Assembly: GCF_900110345.1 (NCBI RefSeq)
Contig: NZ_FODJ01000001.1
Coordinates: 434,001 to 498,000 of the forward strand
Length of the DNA stretch: 64,000 nucleotides
DNA from: Amphibacillus marinus
Lineage (GTDB): Bacteria; Bacillota; Bacilli; Bacillales; Amphibacillaceae
Reading direction: 5' to 3'
The notes beneath the pieces are model-generated. The model saw only the letters and a list, made by a program, of their open reading frames with translations, was not told the origin of the DNA and made no database searches. A program made the position numbers and the translations under genes. Positions 34,591-44,834 of this stretch are shown here, in pieces. The first letter of the stretch is position 1. Every line of letters begins with the position of its first letter.

Positions 34591-36645
34591 TTAATCTCCT
34601 TCCACATCTTCATAGGCAACCGTCCTTTGAAGGATTACTTGATCATCTCGCTCTACCTTATAGGTAGCTGTTGAATTCGGTGCAATAACTAAACGGATTG
34701 TAAATTCTCGATCCTCTACTATTGTATCCGTCTCATAGAGATCACCTAGGCTATGATTCATGTCATCGATATAAATTCTAACTTCTTGTCTTTGCGGTGA
34801 AGGTGGCTCGTTGTTATCTTCATCGTCTTCGTCCCCTGTGTCTTGACTTGGTGTCCCTGTATACGGCACATTAAAGGTAATAGCGTGTGTAATTGGTGGT
34901 AACTCTTCCTCGCCTAAGGAAAGAACAAGATTGACGACTGCACCTTCTTCCACATCAGTCCCTGGACTTGGGCTTTGCCTAATCACATCACCCTCACTAA
35001 CTGAAGCTGAATGCTCCTCAGTCACATTTGCAACAAGTCCATTGCTCGTTAAATACTGTCTAGCTCGAGCTTCGTCTAAACCAACTAAATCATCTAAACT
35101 AATCGTCCGCGTTCCGATGCTCACTTCAAATATGACAGTTGTGTCACCTGGAATCACGTCACTTCCCGCCTCTGGACTAATATGAGCAAGGATCGTTCCC
35201 GCTGGTTCATCAGAATAAACATCTTCTCGCTCAACATCATCGTAACCTCTTTGCAGCAATAGCCGCTCGACCTGACTATAAGCTTGGCCGACATAATCAT
35301 CAAATTCTTCTGTCTCTGCCCCTTGGCTAACGAATAATGTAATCGTACTGCCCTCTTTTACGGTGGCCTCAGCTTCGGGATCGGTTCGCACCACATGCTC
35401 AGCGTCTATCTCATCTGAAAAAACAGCCTCACGTTCAAACAATAAACCTAAGTCAGTCAATAATTCTTCTGCATCAACTATATGCTCATTTGTTAAGTCC
35501 GGAACTTCAACATCATCAGGCTGAAGTAAATTAGGTAAAACAAACAAAGCCAATAAACTCGCAACTAGAAAGACTAAGACAATTGTTGCCACCCAGATAA
35601 AGACCTTTTTCTTCTTGGACATTTTCTTCTTTGGTTTTTTTTGTTTGTTGACCTTCTGATCACTTGATTCAACTATTTTAGTTGGCTCGGTGGATTGCTT
35701 TGAATGAATAATCGTATCATCAGCACTGCCACCTGCTTCTAATTGTTGATCTGTTACAATTGGGATTGCCCGCGTTGCATCACCTGGCTCTTCAGGCTGG
35801 ACATATGCTGGTTCATTTATTCGCTCAGGAGTTAATGCAGTGCTTAAGTCAGCCTCCAGTTGCTTAATGTTTTGGTAGCGATGAAAAGGGTCCTTTGCCG
35901 TTGCTTTAAAAACAATATTTTCAATACTTTGCGGAATTTCTGGCATCCATTGCTTGATTGAAGGTGTATTTGCTTGTAAGTGTTTAAGCGCAATTGAAAC
36001 AGCACTTTGCCCAGAAAATGGAATTCGACCAGTCAATAGCTCGAAAAAAACAATACCTAAAGAATAAATATCCGATTTCTTATTAGCAACCCCCCCACGT
36101 GCCTGTTCAGGTGACAAATAATGAACGGAGCCTAATACAGAATTTGTTTGCGTTAACGACGTTGCACTCAGCGCAAGTGCTATCCCAAAATCCGTTACTT
36201 TTACTTGTTTTTGTGGACTAACTAAAATATTTTGCGGCTTTATGTCGCGGTGGACAATATGATTATCATGGGCATGCTCAATCGCAGAACAAATTTGCTC
36301 CATGATAAAAATGCTTTCTTCTACAGAGATCGGGCCATAATGTTGAATGAATTTTTTTAAGGTCATTCCCTCAACATATTCCATCACCATGAAGTAAATA
36401 CCGTCTTCATCGTCCACATCATACATACTAACAATATTCGGATGAGACAAACTCGTTGCTGATTGAGCCTCTCGATGAAAACGTGAAATAAACTCATCAT
36501 CATTCGCATATTCAAGCTTTAAGGCTTTAATAGCGACTTCGCGTTCCAAAATCGTGTCGTAGCCAAGGTAAACATTGGCCATGCCACCTCCACCAATCAA
36601 ACGCTTGACCTGATAACGATCACTTAATAATTTACCTTCTAACAA
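34591..36645 (-). CDS. prkC: Ser/Thr protein kinase PrkC with PASTA domains
   Basis: Membrane Hanks-type kinase that senses peptidoglycan fragments. It has 684 residues. The cytosolic kinase domain (about 11-270) has the glycine loop IGGGGMANVYLG, K40, the HRDIKPQN loop with D134 and DFG at 152-154. A Lys-rich juxtamembrane segment precedes one membrane segment (about 348-373). Outside are three PASTA repeats (about 380-580), then an acidic DEDDEDNNEPPSP linker and a C-terminal beta-rich domain of about 70 residues. It overlaps prpC by 7 bp. Confidence 0.97.
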   Translation of the reverse strand: MLEGKLLSDRYQVKRLIGGGGMANVYLGYDTILEREVAIKALKLEYANDDEFISRFHREAQSATSLSHPNIVSMYDVDDEDGIYFMVMEYVEGMTLKKFIQHYGPISVEESIFIMEQICSAIEHAHDNHIVHRDIKPQNILVSPQKQVKVTDFGIALALSATSLTQTNSVLGSVHYLSPEQARGGVANKKSDIYSLGIVFFELLTGRIPFSGQSAVSIALKHLQANTPSIKQWMPEIPQSIENIVFKATAKDPFHRYQNIKQLEADLSTALTPERINEPAYVQPEEPGDATRAIPIVTDQQLEAGGSADDTIIHSKQSTEPTKIVESSDQKVNKQKKPKKKMSKKKKVFIWVATIVLVFLVASLLALFVLPNLLQPDDVEVPDLTNEHIVDAEELLTDLGLLFEREAVFSDEIDAEHVVRTDPEAEATVKEGSTITLFVSQGAETEEFDDYVGQAYSQVERLLLQRGYDDVEREDVYSDEPAGTILAHISPEAGSDVIPGDTTVIFEVSIGTRTISLDDLVGLDEARARQYLTSNGLVANVTEEHSASVSEGDVIRQSPSPGTDVEEGAVVNLVLSLGEEELPPITHAITFNVPYTGTPSQDTGDEDDEDNNEPPSPQRQEVRIYIDDMNHSLGDLYETDTIVEDREFTIRLVIAPNSTATYKVERDDQVILQRTVAYEDVEGD

Positions 36646-37397
36646 TCTGGATCACCAGCCTTCATTTCCTCATGCTCTAATAAGGCAAGCGTGATATTAT
36701 CTTCTCCACCACGCTGATTAGCCAGTGAAACCATTGTTTCAGCAATGGTCTTGAGCGGCACAGTTAGGGCTAGCTGATCAATCAAATCTTGATCTGATAA
36801 TTTATCGGTTAATCCATCTGAACAAATTAATAATCTTGTACCAGAATGCCAAGAGGTTGAGAAAATGTCTGCATCAACAAAGGCATTTGTCCCCAACGCT
36901 CTCATTAAAACGTTCTTGCGAGGATGAAGTTCTGCATCTTCTTTAGATAATTGACCAGAGCGAACAAGTTCATTTACAAATGAATGATCGTCCGTCACTT
37001 GCTCTAGCTGACCATCTTGAAATCGATAGCACCGACTATCGCCAATATGGGCAATTGAAAGGTGCTCATCTAAGAAGATGACCGCAATGACAGTCGTCCC
37101 CATTCCTTTACATTCGATGTTCTCCTCTGCATGCTGAAATACTTGACCGTTAATGACCTTAATATGCTCGCTTAACCAGGCTTCTGCTTCGACCGAATCG
37201 TTAATCTGACTAACTTTCTTCCATTCCTGTAGAAAATATTCCTTAACCATTTTACTAGCTACTTCACCGGCTTGGTGTCCGCCCATACCATCAGCGACAA
37301 CACTAAGGATTTGACCCGCTTGATTAACAAATATTCCTCCAGCATCTTCATTATGTTCACGAACCTTACCTTGATCAGTTACGAAAAACCGCTTCAT
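36639..37397 (-). CDS. prpC: PP2C-type Ser/Thr phosphatase PrpC (Stp)
   Basis: Metal-dependent phosphatase that reverses PrkC signalling. It has 252 residues. Metal-binding motifs are REHNEDAGG, VVADGMGGHQAGEVAS, HIGDSRCYRF, LLICSDGLTDKLS and GGEDNITLALL. It overlaps prkC by 7 bp, so kinase and phosphatase are co-translated. rlmN, which lies between rsmB and prpC in B. subtilis, is missing. Confidence 0.97.
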   Translation of the reverse strand: MKRFFVTDQGKVREHNEDAGGIFVNQAGQILSVVADGMGGHQAGEVASKMVKEYFLQEWKKVSQINDSVEAEAWLSEHIKVINGQVFQHAEENIECKGMGTTVIAVIFLDEHLSIAHIGDSRCYRFQDGQLEQVTDDHSFVNELVRSGQLSKEDAELHPRKNVLMRALGTNAFVDADIFSTSWHSGTRLLICSDGLTDKLSDQDLIDQLALTVPLKTIAETMVSLANQRGGEDNITLALLEHEEMKAGDPDC

Positions 37398-37436
37398 CTT
37401 TGCTCACCTCATATCTAAAAATCGGATCTTTAATTG

Positions 37437-38789
37437 TTAATGCCCTTTTCGTTTTAATCTTGTCAGGAAGAAGCCATCTGAATTAAAATCATCAGGGAAA
37501 ATCTGTAGTCCAAACTCAGTTATACCCGTTGTTTTTGAAAGGAACTTGGGAAGCTCATTAAAAAAGTCTGGATCTACTTCAAATGTTTGATGACTAGCGA
37601 GAAACTCAGCGATAACAACTTCATTTTCTGTTGGATCAATCGTACAGGTACTATATAAAAGTTTACCATTTTTCTTGAGCAAAGGGGAAATCTTTTCTAA
37701 CAATTCGAATTGGATTTCAGCTAGATGACGGACATCTTGATCAGATTTGGTATATTTTATATCTGGTTTACCACGAATTACGCCTAGACCCGAACATGGG
37801 GCATCAATTAAAATTCGATCGAACGCTCCCTGTTCATGGTGGTTAATAAGCTGTCGACCATCAATGCCCTTTGTTCGAATATTAATCAAGCCAAGTAATT
37901 CAGCCTTCTCCTTGACTAGCTTTGCCTTTTTCTCATGAAGGTCATAAGCATAGACATGTCCAGTATTCTTAAGCTTTTCTCCAATATGGGTCGCTTTCCC
38001 ACCTGGCGCACTGCAAGCGTCTAGAACCGACTGCCCCTCTGCTAAATCCATCATTTCTGCAACAAGCATTGAACTTTGATCTTGGATCGTTAAACTACCC
38101 GCTTTAAATAATTGATGATGAAGAATTTGCCCCTTTTCCACCACAATTCCTTGGGGCGAAAATTGTGATTCAACAACTTGATAGCCATCATTAGTTAAAG
38201 TTTCCAACGCTAACGCTCTTGTAAGCTTTAATGGATTAATGCGCACTGATATTGGCTTGCTCGTTAGATTAGCCATACATATCCTCCGTGCTTTATCAAG
38301 ACCATAGCAATCAATCCACCGCTCAACGAGCCATGTTGGATGACTCGTCTCAATAGCAAGCGCTTCAATTGGATCATCAATAGTTTGAAAATTAGGGAAA
38401 CCATTACGCTGCGCTGAACGTAATACCCCATTAACAAGTTTAACAATACCTTGGTGTCCCCGTTTTTTAGCAATTTCAACAGCTTCATGGACAATTGCAT
38501 GATCAGGGACTTTATCTAAGTATACCATCTGATAAAAGGACATATATAAAAGCCATTTTACCCAATTATCCATTTTCTTATTGCGCTTAACAAACTGGTT
38601 TAAATAGTAATTTAGGGTCAACTTCCTTTGAATAGTACCATAAATAATTTCAGTAAAGAGCGCCTCATCTTTAACTGTCCAATTCATTTTCTTAAGCGTC
38701 TGATCAATCATTAAATGACTAAATGCGCCATTCTCCCCAATACGCATTAATACGTCTAAGCAAGCTGTTCGTAGTTGATATTTACTCAT
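37437..38789 (-). CDS. rsmB: 16S rRNA (cytosine-967 C5)-methyltransferase RsmB (Sun)
   Basis: Methylates C967 of 16S rRNA. It has 450 residues. The N-terminal NusB-like RNA-binding domain (about 1-150) contains YQMVYLDKVPDHAIVHEAVE. The SAM domain has DACSAPGGKATHIGE, the second catalytic Cys in DAPCSGLGVIRG, and YSTCTIDPTENE. The start overlaps fmt by 8 bp after TAGGAGAAGCGG. Confidence 0.97.
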   Translation of the reverse strand: MSKYQLRTACLDVLMRIGENGAFSHLMIDQTLKKMNWTVKDEALFTEIIYGTIQRKLTLNYYLNQFVKRNKKMDNWVKWLLYMSFYQMVYLDKVPDHAIVHEAVEIAKKRGHQGIVKLVNGVLRSAQRNGFPNFQTIDDPIEALAIETSHPTWLVERWIDCYGLDKARRICMANLTSKPISVRINPLKLTRALALETLTNDGYQVVESQFSPQGIVVEKGQILHHQLFKAGSLTIQDQSSMLVAEMMDLAEGQSVLDACSAPGGKATHIGEKLKNTGHVYAYDLHEKKAKLVKEKAELLGLINIRTKGIDGRQLINHHEQGAFDRILIDAPCSGLGVIRGKPDIKYTKSDQDVRHLAEIQFELLEKISPLLKKNGKLLYSTCTIDPTENEVVIAEFLASHQTFEVDPDFFNELPKFLSKTTGITEFGLQIFPDDFNSDGFFLTRLKRKGH

Positions 38790-39729
38790 CCGCTTCTCCT
38801 AACACGTTTCCTACCTGAAATAGTTTACTCTCTCCATTTATATATTCTTGCATTAGCATTCGCTTCTTGCCAGCCAGCTGTATGTCAGTGAGCTTAATGG
38901 CAGATCGCTTGCCACAGGCAATAACAATGCCGTCAGCTTCATGTTTAACAATCTGCCCTGGCTGTCCATCACAATCTTGATTTATGGGTTCTGCCCACCA
39001 CAGCTTTAGGTTGCGACCTGCGATGGTCGTACTAGCTACTGGCCACGGGTGCATCCCCCTTATCTGATTGTAAATTTCAATATTTGATAGGTGCCAATTA
39101 ATTTTCTCTTGCTCGCGGGAAATGTTCGGTGCATATGTTGCTTGGTCATCCACTTGGTCAAGAGGTTCGATCCTTCTTGAGAAAATGCCCGGAAGTGTAT
39201 CATGCAAAAGGCTAGCTCCTAATTCCGCGAGCTTCTCGTGCATGGTACCAACATGATCATCCGCTTCTATTCTAATTGCTGCTTGTGAGATAATCGCCCC
39301 GGCATCGAGTGCTTCCACCATATACATGATTGTAATACCTGTCTCCTGCTTCCCTTGCATAATCGCATAATGAATGGGTGCTCCACCACGGAGCTCCGGC
39401 AGTAAGGATGCATGGACATTAATACAACCAAAAGGTGGTGCATCTAATAATGGCTTTGGTAGTATTTGTCCAAATGCTGCAGTAACAATCAAATCTGGCT
39501 GATAAGCAAGAATATCTTGGTATGATTGTTTAATGTTTTCAGGCTGATAGACTGGGATACCTTGTTTAACGGCCGCATCCTTTACAGGTGGTGGCGTTAA
39601 AACACGTTTCCTTCCCTTTGGTCGATCTGGCTGGGTAACAACCAATACTACTTCATAACCGTCCGTAACGAGTTGTTGTAAAACCGGTACGGCAAAATCT
39701 GGCGTGCCCATAAAGACAATCTTTTTCAT
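38782..39729 (-). CDS. fmt: Methionyl-tRNA formyltransferase
   Basis: Formylates initiator Met-tRNA. It has 315 residues. Family motifs are MGTPDFAVPVL, NVHASLLPELRGGAPIHYAI (catalytic region), GITIMYMVEALDAG and NQIRGMHPWP. It lies 16 bp downstream of priA. def (peptide deformylase), which normally sits between them, is absent here and must be encoded elsewhere. Confidence 0.97.
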   Translation of the reverse strand: MKKIVFMGTPDFAVPVLQQLVTDGYEVVLVVTQPDRPKGRKRVLTPPPVKDAAVKQGIPVYQPENIKQSYQDILAYQPDLIVTAAFGQILPKPLLDAPPFGCINVHASLLPELRGGAPIHYAIMQGKQETGITIMYMVEALDAGAIISQAAIRIEADDHVGTMHEKLAELGASLLHDTLPGIFSRRIEPLDQVDDQATYAPNISREQEKINWHLSNIEIYNQIRGMHPWPVASTTIAGRNLKLWWAEPINQDCDGQPGQIVKHEADGIVIACGKRSAIKLTDIQLAGKKRMLMQEYINGESKLFQVGNVLGEADE

Positions 39730-39745
39730 TGTTTTTACCTACTTT

Positions 39746-42157
39746 CTACATTAATTGATACGGTTGTAAATCAATCTGGATTAGCAAATCATCCTTACGC
39801 ATCATATCTTCGTAATAATTTAATACTTTAGTTAATACCGTATGTTGCTTCGGCTCATGCTTATATTTAATGATACACTGATATCGATACCTGTTTTTTA
39901 TCCGTTCAATTGGTGATGGTGATGGTCCTAATATACGAGCATCTTGCGAGAGATGCTTTTGCAGTAATTTACAGATCATTCGGGTTACTTCTTCTGCTTT
40001 TAGTGGATTAGGATGTAAAACAGTAATAAGTGTCATATAAAAATAGGGCGGGTATTGAAAAGCACGCCTTAATGCCATTTCCTGTTCAAAAAAACCGTGA
40101 TAGTTGTATTCAGCGGCATATTGGATACTATAATGATCTGGTGTATAGGTCTGAACAACAACCTCTCCTGCTAAAAGATGACGACCAGCACGGCCACTAA
40201 CCTGTGTCAGTAATTGAAATGTTTTCTCTGCAGCTCGAAAATCAGGTAGGTTTAACAAGCTATCAGCGGCTAACACACCAACTAATGTGACATCTGGAAA
40301 ATCTAATCCTTTGGCAATCATTTGCGTGCCGAGCAAGATATCAGCTTGCTTGTTACCAAACTGGGCTAACAAACGTTCATGCGCACCCTTTTTTCTTGTT
40401 GTATCGACGTCCATTCGAATAACCCGAGCTTCAGGAAATGTTTGATAAAGCGCCTCTTCAACCTTCTGCGTACCAGTGCCGAAATAACGAATCGTATCAC
40501 TAGTGCATTTTGGACATTGCTGTGGCATTCGTTCTTGATAATTACAATAATGACATTTTAGCGTCTCGTGCTTACGATGATAGGTCAGGGAGATATCACA
40601 ATTTGGACACTGGACGACATGACCACAATCACGACAGCTCACAAAGGTTGAGTAGCCCCGACGATTTAGGAATAAAACGATCTGTTGGTTTTGCTCAAGT
40701 CGATCGCTAATCGCTTCTTGTAATTGGCGTGAAAACATTGTTCGATTACCAGCATGCAGCTCTTCCCTCATGTCTGCAAGATGAACGGTCGGCATGGCAT
40801 TCTTGCTCATTCGATCAGGCATTTCCAATAAATGATAAAGACCTTTTTTTGCTCTAGCGTAGCTTTCCATTGTTGGGGTGGCACTGCCTAATATTATGGG
40901 ACATTGATGGTTTTCAGCGCGTTTAATGGCAACATCTTTAACATGATAACGCGGGTGATCCTCTTGTTTGTAGCTTGATTCGTGCTCCTCATCAATGATA
41001 ATAATACCAATATTATCGAATGGAGCAAAAATAGCTGATCTTGCCCCTACGACTACCCGCACTTCTTTCCTTTGAATTTTGCGCCATTCATCAAACCGTT
41101 CTCCTTTTGAAAGAGCACTATGTAAGACGGCAACTTCAGAACCAAATCGACCTTTGAAGCGCTCCACCATTTGTGGTGTTAACGCAATCTCTGGTACTAA
41201 GACAATCGCTTCTTTATTTAGTTCCAAGGCGTGACCAATCGCTTGTAAATACACCTCTGTTTTACCACTACCTGTTACACCGTGCAGTAAGAACACACCA
41301 GCCTGCTTCTGATGCAGTTGATTAACAATGGCACCTAGTGCTTCAGATTGCTGCGGCCTTAACGGTAATGGCGCTGTTGCTTCTATTATCTTACGATGCT
41401 GGTAAGGATTACGATAAACCTCTTCCTTAAAAGTTACTAATAGTCCATCATTCTCTAATGCCTTTACCGTTTGTCTGGTTGTATGCAACTGGTTTAGTAA
41501 ATCTTTTAATGGAATGGGCGCATTATTTGCTTGAAAGTAATTAATAATCTCACGTTTTTTTTTCGCCCGCTTGCCCAGATCGACTAGATAAGCATCAATC
41601 ACTTCTTCATCTGCAGCTAACTTGATCATGGCTATTTTCTTTATTGTTTCCTTACTATTAACCTGGTAGCTAATTTCCACATCACCCGCTTGAATAGCTA
41701 ACTTTAACCGGTGCAGTGGCACATCTCGCTCAACCGCTTCTTTATAATCAAGGTAATCCCTGCCGGCAAAGAGTGCTTCTAAACGCTCATCTAACTGGTC
41801 TTCGCTTAAACGGTGAAGGTATTTAACATAGTTAGCTTTTAAAGCTTGAGGTAGCATGGCTTGGAAAGCAGAAATATAAAAGCTCATCGTATGCTCTGCT
41901 AACCACTTCCCTAGTTCTAACAGCTCGACTGTTAGAATTGGTGTCATATCCATGGCTGAATCAATATCCTTTATTCGCTCAACCGCCGAAGTATCGGTCA
42001 ATTCCAGAACATAGCCCATTATTTTTCTATTTCCAAAAGGTACAATCACACGCATACCTATTTCAATCGCATCGTGTAGGTGCATCGGTATTGTATAATC
42101 ATATATTTTATTCGTTTGTGCAGCTGGCACATCTACAACGACCTTCGCAACCTTCAC
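39746..42157 (-). CDS. priA: Primosomal replication protein N' (helicase PriA)
   Basis: 3'-5' helicase that restarts collapsed replication forks. The start chosen is GTG 42157, at a good distance from AGGGG, giving 803 residues and MKVAKVVVDVPAAQ, which aligns with B. subtilis PriA; TTG 42166 is too close to the ribosome site. An N-terminal 3'-DNA-binding domain is followed by Walker A HGVTGSGKTEVYLQA, IIIDEEHESSYKQED and GSATPTMES. Paired-Cys zinc clusters (CRDCG, CPNC, CHYC, CPKC) come next, then LTQVSGRAGRH. Confidence 0.96.
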   Translation of the reverse strand: MKVAKVVVDVPAAQTNKIYDYTIPMHLHDAIEIGMRVIVPFGNRKIMGYVLELTDTSAVERIKDIDSAMDMTPILTVELLELGKWLAEHTMSFYISAFQAMLPQALKANYVKYLHRLSEDQLDERLEALFAGRDYLDYKEAVERDVPLHRLKLAIQAGDVEISYQVNSKETIKKIAMIKLAADEEVIDAYLVDLGKRAKKKREIINYFQANNAPIPLKDLLNQLHTTRQTVKALENDGLLVTFKEEVYRNPYQHRKIIEATAPLPLRPQQSEALGAIVNQLHQKQAGVFLLHGVTGSGKTEVYLQAIGHALELNKEAIVLVPEIALTPQMVERFKGRFGSEVAVLHSALSKGERFDEWRKIQRKEVRVVVGARSAIFAPFDNIGIIIIDEEHESSYKQEDHPRYHVKDVAIKRAENHQCPIILGSATPTMESYARAKKGLYHLLEMPDRMSKNAMPTVHLADMREELHAGNRTMFSRQLQEAISDRLEQNQQIVLFLNRRGYSTFVSCRDCGHVVQCPNCDISLTYHRKHETLKCHYCNYQERMPQQCPKCTSDTIRYFGTGTQKVEEALYQTFPEARVIRMDVDTTRKKGAHERLLAQFGNKQADILLGTQMIAKGLDFPDVTLVGVLAADSLLNLPDFRAAEKTFQLLTQVSGRAGRHLLAGEVVVQTYTPDHYSIQYAAEYNYHGFFEQEMALRRAFQYPPYFYMTLITVLHPNPLKAEEVTRMICKLLQKHLSQDARILGPSPSPIERIKNRYRYQCIIKYKHEPKQHTVLTKVLNYYEDMMRKDDLLIQIDLQPYQLM

Positions 42158-42158
42158 A

Positions 42159-43358
42159 TTATTCAACCCCTATGTCATCAATAAACTGTCGGATAAGCTG
42201 TTCCGCAATTACTTTCTTTGATGCAAGCGCTAATTTCTTTTCTTTGCCTGCTTTGGTCATCACTAAGACCTCATTAGTATCACCTTGAAAGCCGACACCT
42301 TCCTGCGAAACATCATTTATGACAATTGCATCAAGCTGTTTTTTTGTTAATTTCTCTTTGCCATAATATTCTACATCGGTCGTCTCAGCTGCAAATCCCA
42401 CTAAATATTGTTGCTTCTTTTGCTGACCCAGCTCCAGTAAAATATCTGTCGTTCGCTCAAACTCAATTTGGAGCGTACCAGCTTGTTTTTTTAACTTCTG
42501 CTCAAAGGTTTTAACTGGGCGATAGTCAGCCACAGCAGCAGACATAATAACCAGATCTTGATTATCATAGTTGGACAGCATAGCCTGATACATCTGCTCT
42601 GCGGTAATGACATCAATGCGTTTTACGCCTCGAGGTGTTGCTAGCTGTACGGGGCCAGCTACTAACGTAACTTCTGCTCCTAGTTCAGCAGCTGCTTCAG
42701 CCAACGAGAAACCCATTTTACCAGACGAGTGGTTGGTAAAAAAACGAACAGGATCAATTTGTTCACGTGTTGGTCCCGCTGAAATAAGAACTTTTTTGTC
42801 ACTAAGCTGTTTAGTAAGACTGAATGAATCGTTTAGGACCGCAACAATTTCTTCTGGCTCTGCTAACCGTCCCTTACCGACATAACCACAAGCTAAATAG
42901 CCTTCATTAGGCTCGATAAAATGACTGCCCCTTTCCTTTAAAGCGTTCATATTAGTCTGAACAGCTTCATGATGATACATGTGCACATTCATAGCTGGCG
43001 CAATGAACACAGGTGCTTCTGTAGCTAATAGTGTCGTTGACAACAAATCATCAGCAATACCATTTGCATATTTCCCAATTATATTGGCGGTAGCTGGAGC
43101 AACTACAAATAGGTCTGCCCAATCGGCCAATTGAATATGCTGAATTTCTCTTGGGTTTTTTTCATCAAATGTATCGGTGTAAACGTCGTGACGCGAAATG
43201 GCTTGAAATGAAAGTGGTGTGACAAATTGTAGTGCCCCACCTGTTAAAATAACACGTACATCTGCCCCTTGCTGCGTCAGCTTACTTGTTAAGGCAATTG
43301 CTTTATAAGCAGCAATTCCACCTGTCACAGCTAGTACAATTTTTTTATTTGTAAGCAT
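42159..43358 (-). CDS. coaBC: Bifunctional phosphopantothenoylcysteine decarboxylase/synthase CoaBC (Dfp)
   Basis: Two successive steps of coenzyme A synthesis. It has 399 residues. The N-terminal FMN decarboxylase (CoaC, about 1-185) starts [16 protein letters not shown] and has [11 protein letters not shown] and the substrate flap region [12 protein letters not shown]. The C-terminal CoaB half has [31 protein letters not shown] and VINDVS. It lies 210 bp after rpoZ and touches priA. Confidence 0.97.
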   Translation of the reverse strand: MLTNKKIVLAVTGGIAAYKAIALTSKLTQQGADVRVILTGGALQFVTPLSFQAISRHDVYTDTFDEKNPREIQHIQLADWADLFVVAPATANIIGKYANGIADDLLSTTLLATEAPVFIAPAMNVHMYHHEAVQTNMNALKERGSHFIEPNEGYLACGYVGKGRLAEPEEIVAVLNDSFSLTKQLSDKKVLISAGPTREQIDPVRFFTNHSSGKMGFSLAEAAAELGAEVTLVAGPVQLATPRGVKRIDVITAEQMYQAMLSNYDNQDLVIMSAAVADYRPVKTFEQKLKKQAGTLQIEFERTTDILLELGQQKKQQYLVGFAAETTDVEYYGKEKLTKKQLDAIVINDVSQEGVGFQGDTNEVLVMTKAGKEKKLALASKKVIAEQLIRQFIDDIGVE

Positions 43359-43518
43359 TTGATCACATCCTTTGGATACTAGGTATTTAGCTAGTTAACA
43401 GCCATGCTCTTTGACTAATTTTCTTAAATTACTTTTAGTATAATCGCTTTCTAAGTGCTTGTCCCTCAAACCGCACTAAGTAAGCAATCATTTTTTTAAA
43501 AAAACGTAGAAATGATTG

Positions 43519-43551
43519 ACCCCCCGCCTGCCGATTGGCAAACGAGGGGGC
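43519..43551. repeat. GC-rich hairpin between rpoZ and coaBC
   Basis: CCCCC (43521-43525) pairs with GGGGG (43546-43550) and TGCC with GGCA inside, around GATT, with small internal loops. It is very GC-rich for this genome and lies 17 bp past the rpoZ stop. There is no T-run at once downstream on the minus strand. It may slow or process the gmk-rpoZ transcript. Confidence 0.5.
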
Positions 43552-43567
43552 GTTAACGGCGACGACA

Positions 43568-43783
43568 CTAACGTCGTTCTTTATAATCAGTAGAAATAAA
43601 GGTTAGCTTTCCGGCATGGATCTCTTCTAAAGCCACACCGACATTTTTAGCAGAGGTTGGACCCTCTATTTGAATAATCTTCGTATCTTGGATCTGGCGC
43701 GCTCTCCGTGCAGATAAAGTCACCAACGTATATTTTGAATTAATCTTTTCTTGTAATTGGTCAATTGATGGTTCTAACATCAT
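43568..43783 (-). CDS. rpoZ: RNA polymerase omega subunit
   Basis: Small RNA polymerase subunit that helps assemble beta-prime. It has 71 residues: [28 protein letters not shown] and [15 protein letters not shown] are the family features. The start ATGATG overlaps the TGA stop of gmk; GGAGGTGAGTCAATC is the ribosome site. The standard gmk-rpoZ-coaBC order. Confidence 0.95.
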   Translation of the reverse strand: MMLEPSIDQLQEKINSKYTLVTLSARRARQIQDTKIIQIEGPTSAKNVGVALEEIHAGKLTFISTDYKERR

Positions 43784-44400
43784 GATTGACTCACCTCCAA
43801 TAATTTTTTGTATGCGCTCGCTACTCGCTCACGCTTGCAATGCTCACTCTTAACGATAGCTTGTACCTTCTCAACGGCATGATCGACTTTATCATTGACA
43901 ACCACATAATCATAGGCATCCATTAATTCAATCTCATCCTTAGCTGCCTTTAAGCGGTTCATTACTAAAGCCTCTGTCTCAGTACCACGATTAATTATGC
44001 GATTCTTCAGCTCTTCTAGGCTAGGTGGTGATAAGAAAATAAAGACACCTTCGGGAAAATTAGCCTTAACCTGCAAAGCTCCCTGCACTTCAATTTCAAG
44101 AAAAACATCTTTTCCTTCATCAAGGGTTTTCTCAACATAATCGCGTGGCGTGCCATAATAATTGCCAACATACTCTGCATGCTCTAAAAGCTGATTGTCA
44201 CCAATCATCGCTTCAAAGGTGTCCTTTGAACGGTAAAAATAATCAACGCCTTCCTGCTCACCAGGCCGTATCGGTCGCGTTGTCATGGAAATTGAATATT
44301 GCAAAGCTGTGTCTTTTTCAAACAAAGCTTTTCTAACCGTTCCTTTTCCGACCCCTGATGGACCAGATAATACAAATAAAATTCCTTTTTGTTTAATCAA
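43780..44400 (-). CDS. gmk: Guanylate kinase
   Basis: Phosphorylates GMP to GDP. The start is TTG 44400, after GGAGGGTTAAATCC, giving 206 residues that begin [20 protein letters not shown], aligned with B. subtilis Gmk; the open frame to 44484 adds 28 unlikely residues. The P-loop is [29 protein letters not shown] binds GMP, and [11 protein letters not shown] follows. Four bases overlap rpoZ. Confidence 0.97.
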   Translation of the reverse strand: MIKQKGILFVLSGPSGVGKGTVRKALFEKDTALQYSISMTTRPIRPGEQEGVDYFYRSKDTFEAMIGDNQLLEHAEYVGNYYGTPRDYVEKTLDEGKDVFLEIEVQGALQVKANFPEGVFIFLSPPSLEELKNRIINRGTETEALVMNRLKAAKDEIELMDAYDYVVVNDKVDHAVEKVQAIVKSEHCKRERVASAYKKLLEVSQS

Positions 44401-44492
44401 GGATTTAACCCTCCAATTTATCAAAGTAACCAAGTAATCAATCTTTTTAATAATTAAGCTATGTATTATTGTGTTCCAGAACACGAATTTAA

Positions 44493-44753
44493 TTATTCAT
44501 CTATGTCCTCTTCATGACTAATGACGCGCTGGCCAACTGTTTCAGGTTGAACCGCTGATAAGACGACATGGTCACTATCCGTAATAATAACAGCACGGGT
44601 TCTTCTACCATATGTTGCGTCTATTAATTTATTATTGTCTCTTGCAACAGTTATAATACGCTTAATCGGTGCTGACTCAGGTGATACAATTGTTATAATC
44701 CTATTAGCTGAGACAACATTGCCAAACCCTATATTAATTAATCTTAACCCCAA
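44493..44753 (-). CDS. remA: Extracellular matrix/biofilm regulator RemA
   Basis: An 86-residue DNA-binding protein that activates matrix genes in B. subtilis. The sequence [20 protein letters not shown], then [20 protein letters not shown] is diagnostic for the family. It lies between yicC and gmk, the conserved place for ylzA/remA. Confidence 0.95.
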   Translation of the reverse strand: MGLRLINIGFGNVVSANRIITIVSPESAPIKRIITVARDNNKLIDATYGRRTRAVIITDSDHVVLSAVQPETVGQRVISHEEDIDE

Positions 44754-44834
44754 GCTTGCTCCCCCTTTAAAAAACTTAAACCATTTTTTATATTATCCTT
44801 TTAATTATATACAAATGTAACAGCGTTGAAAAGC

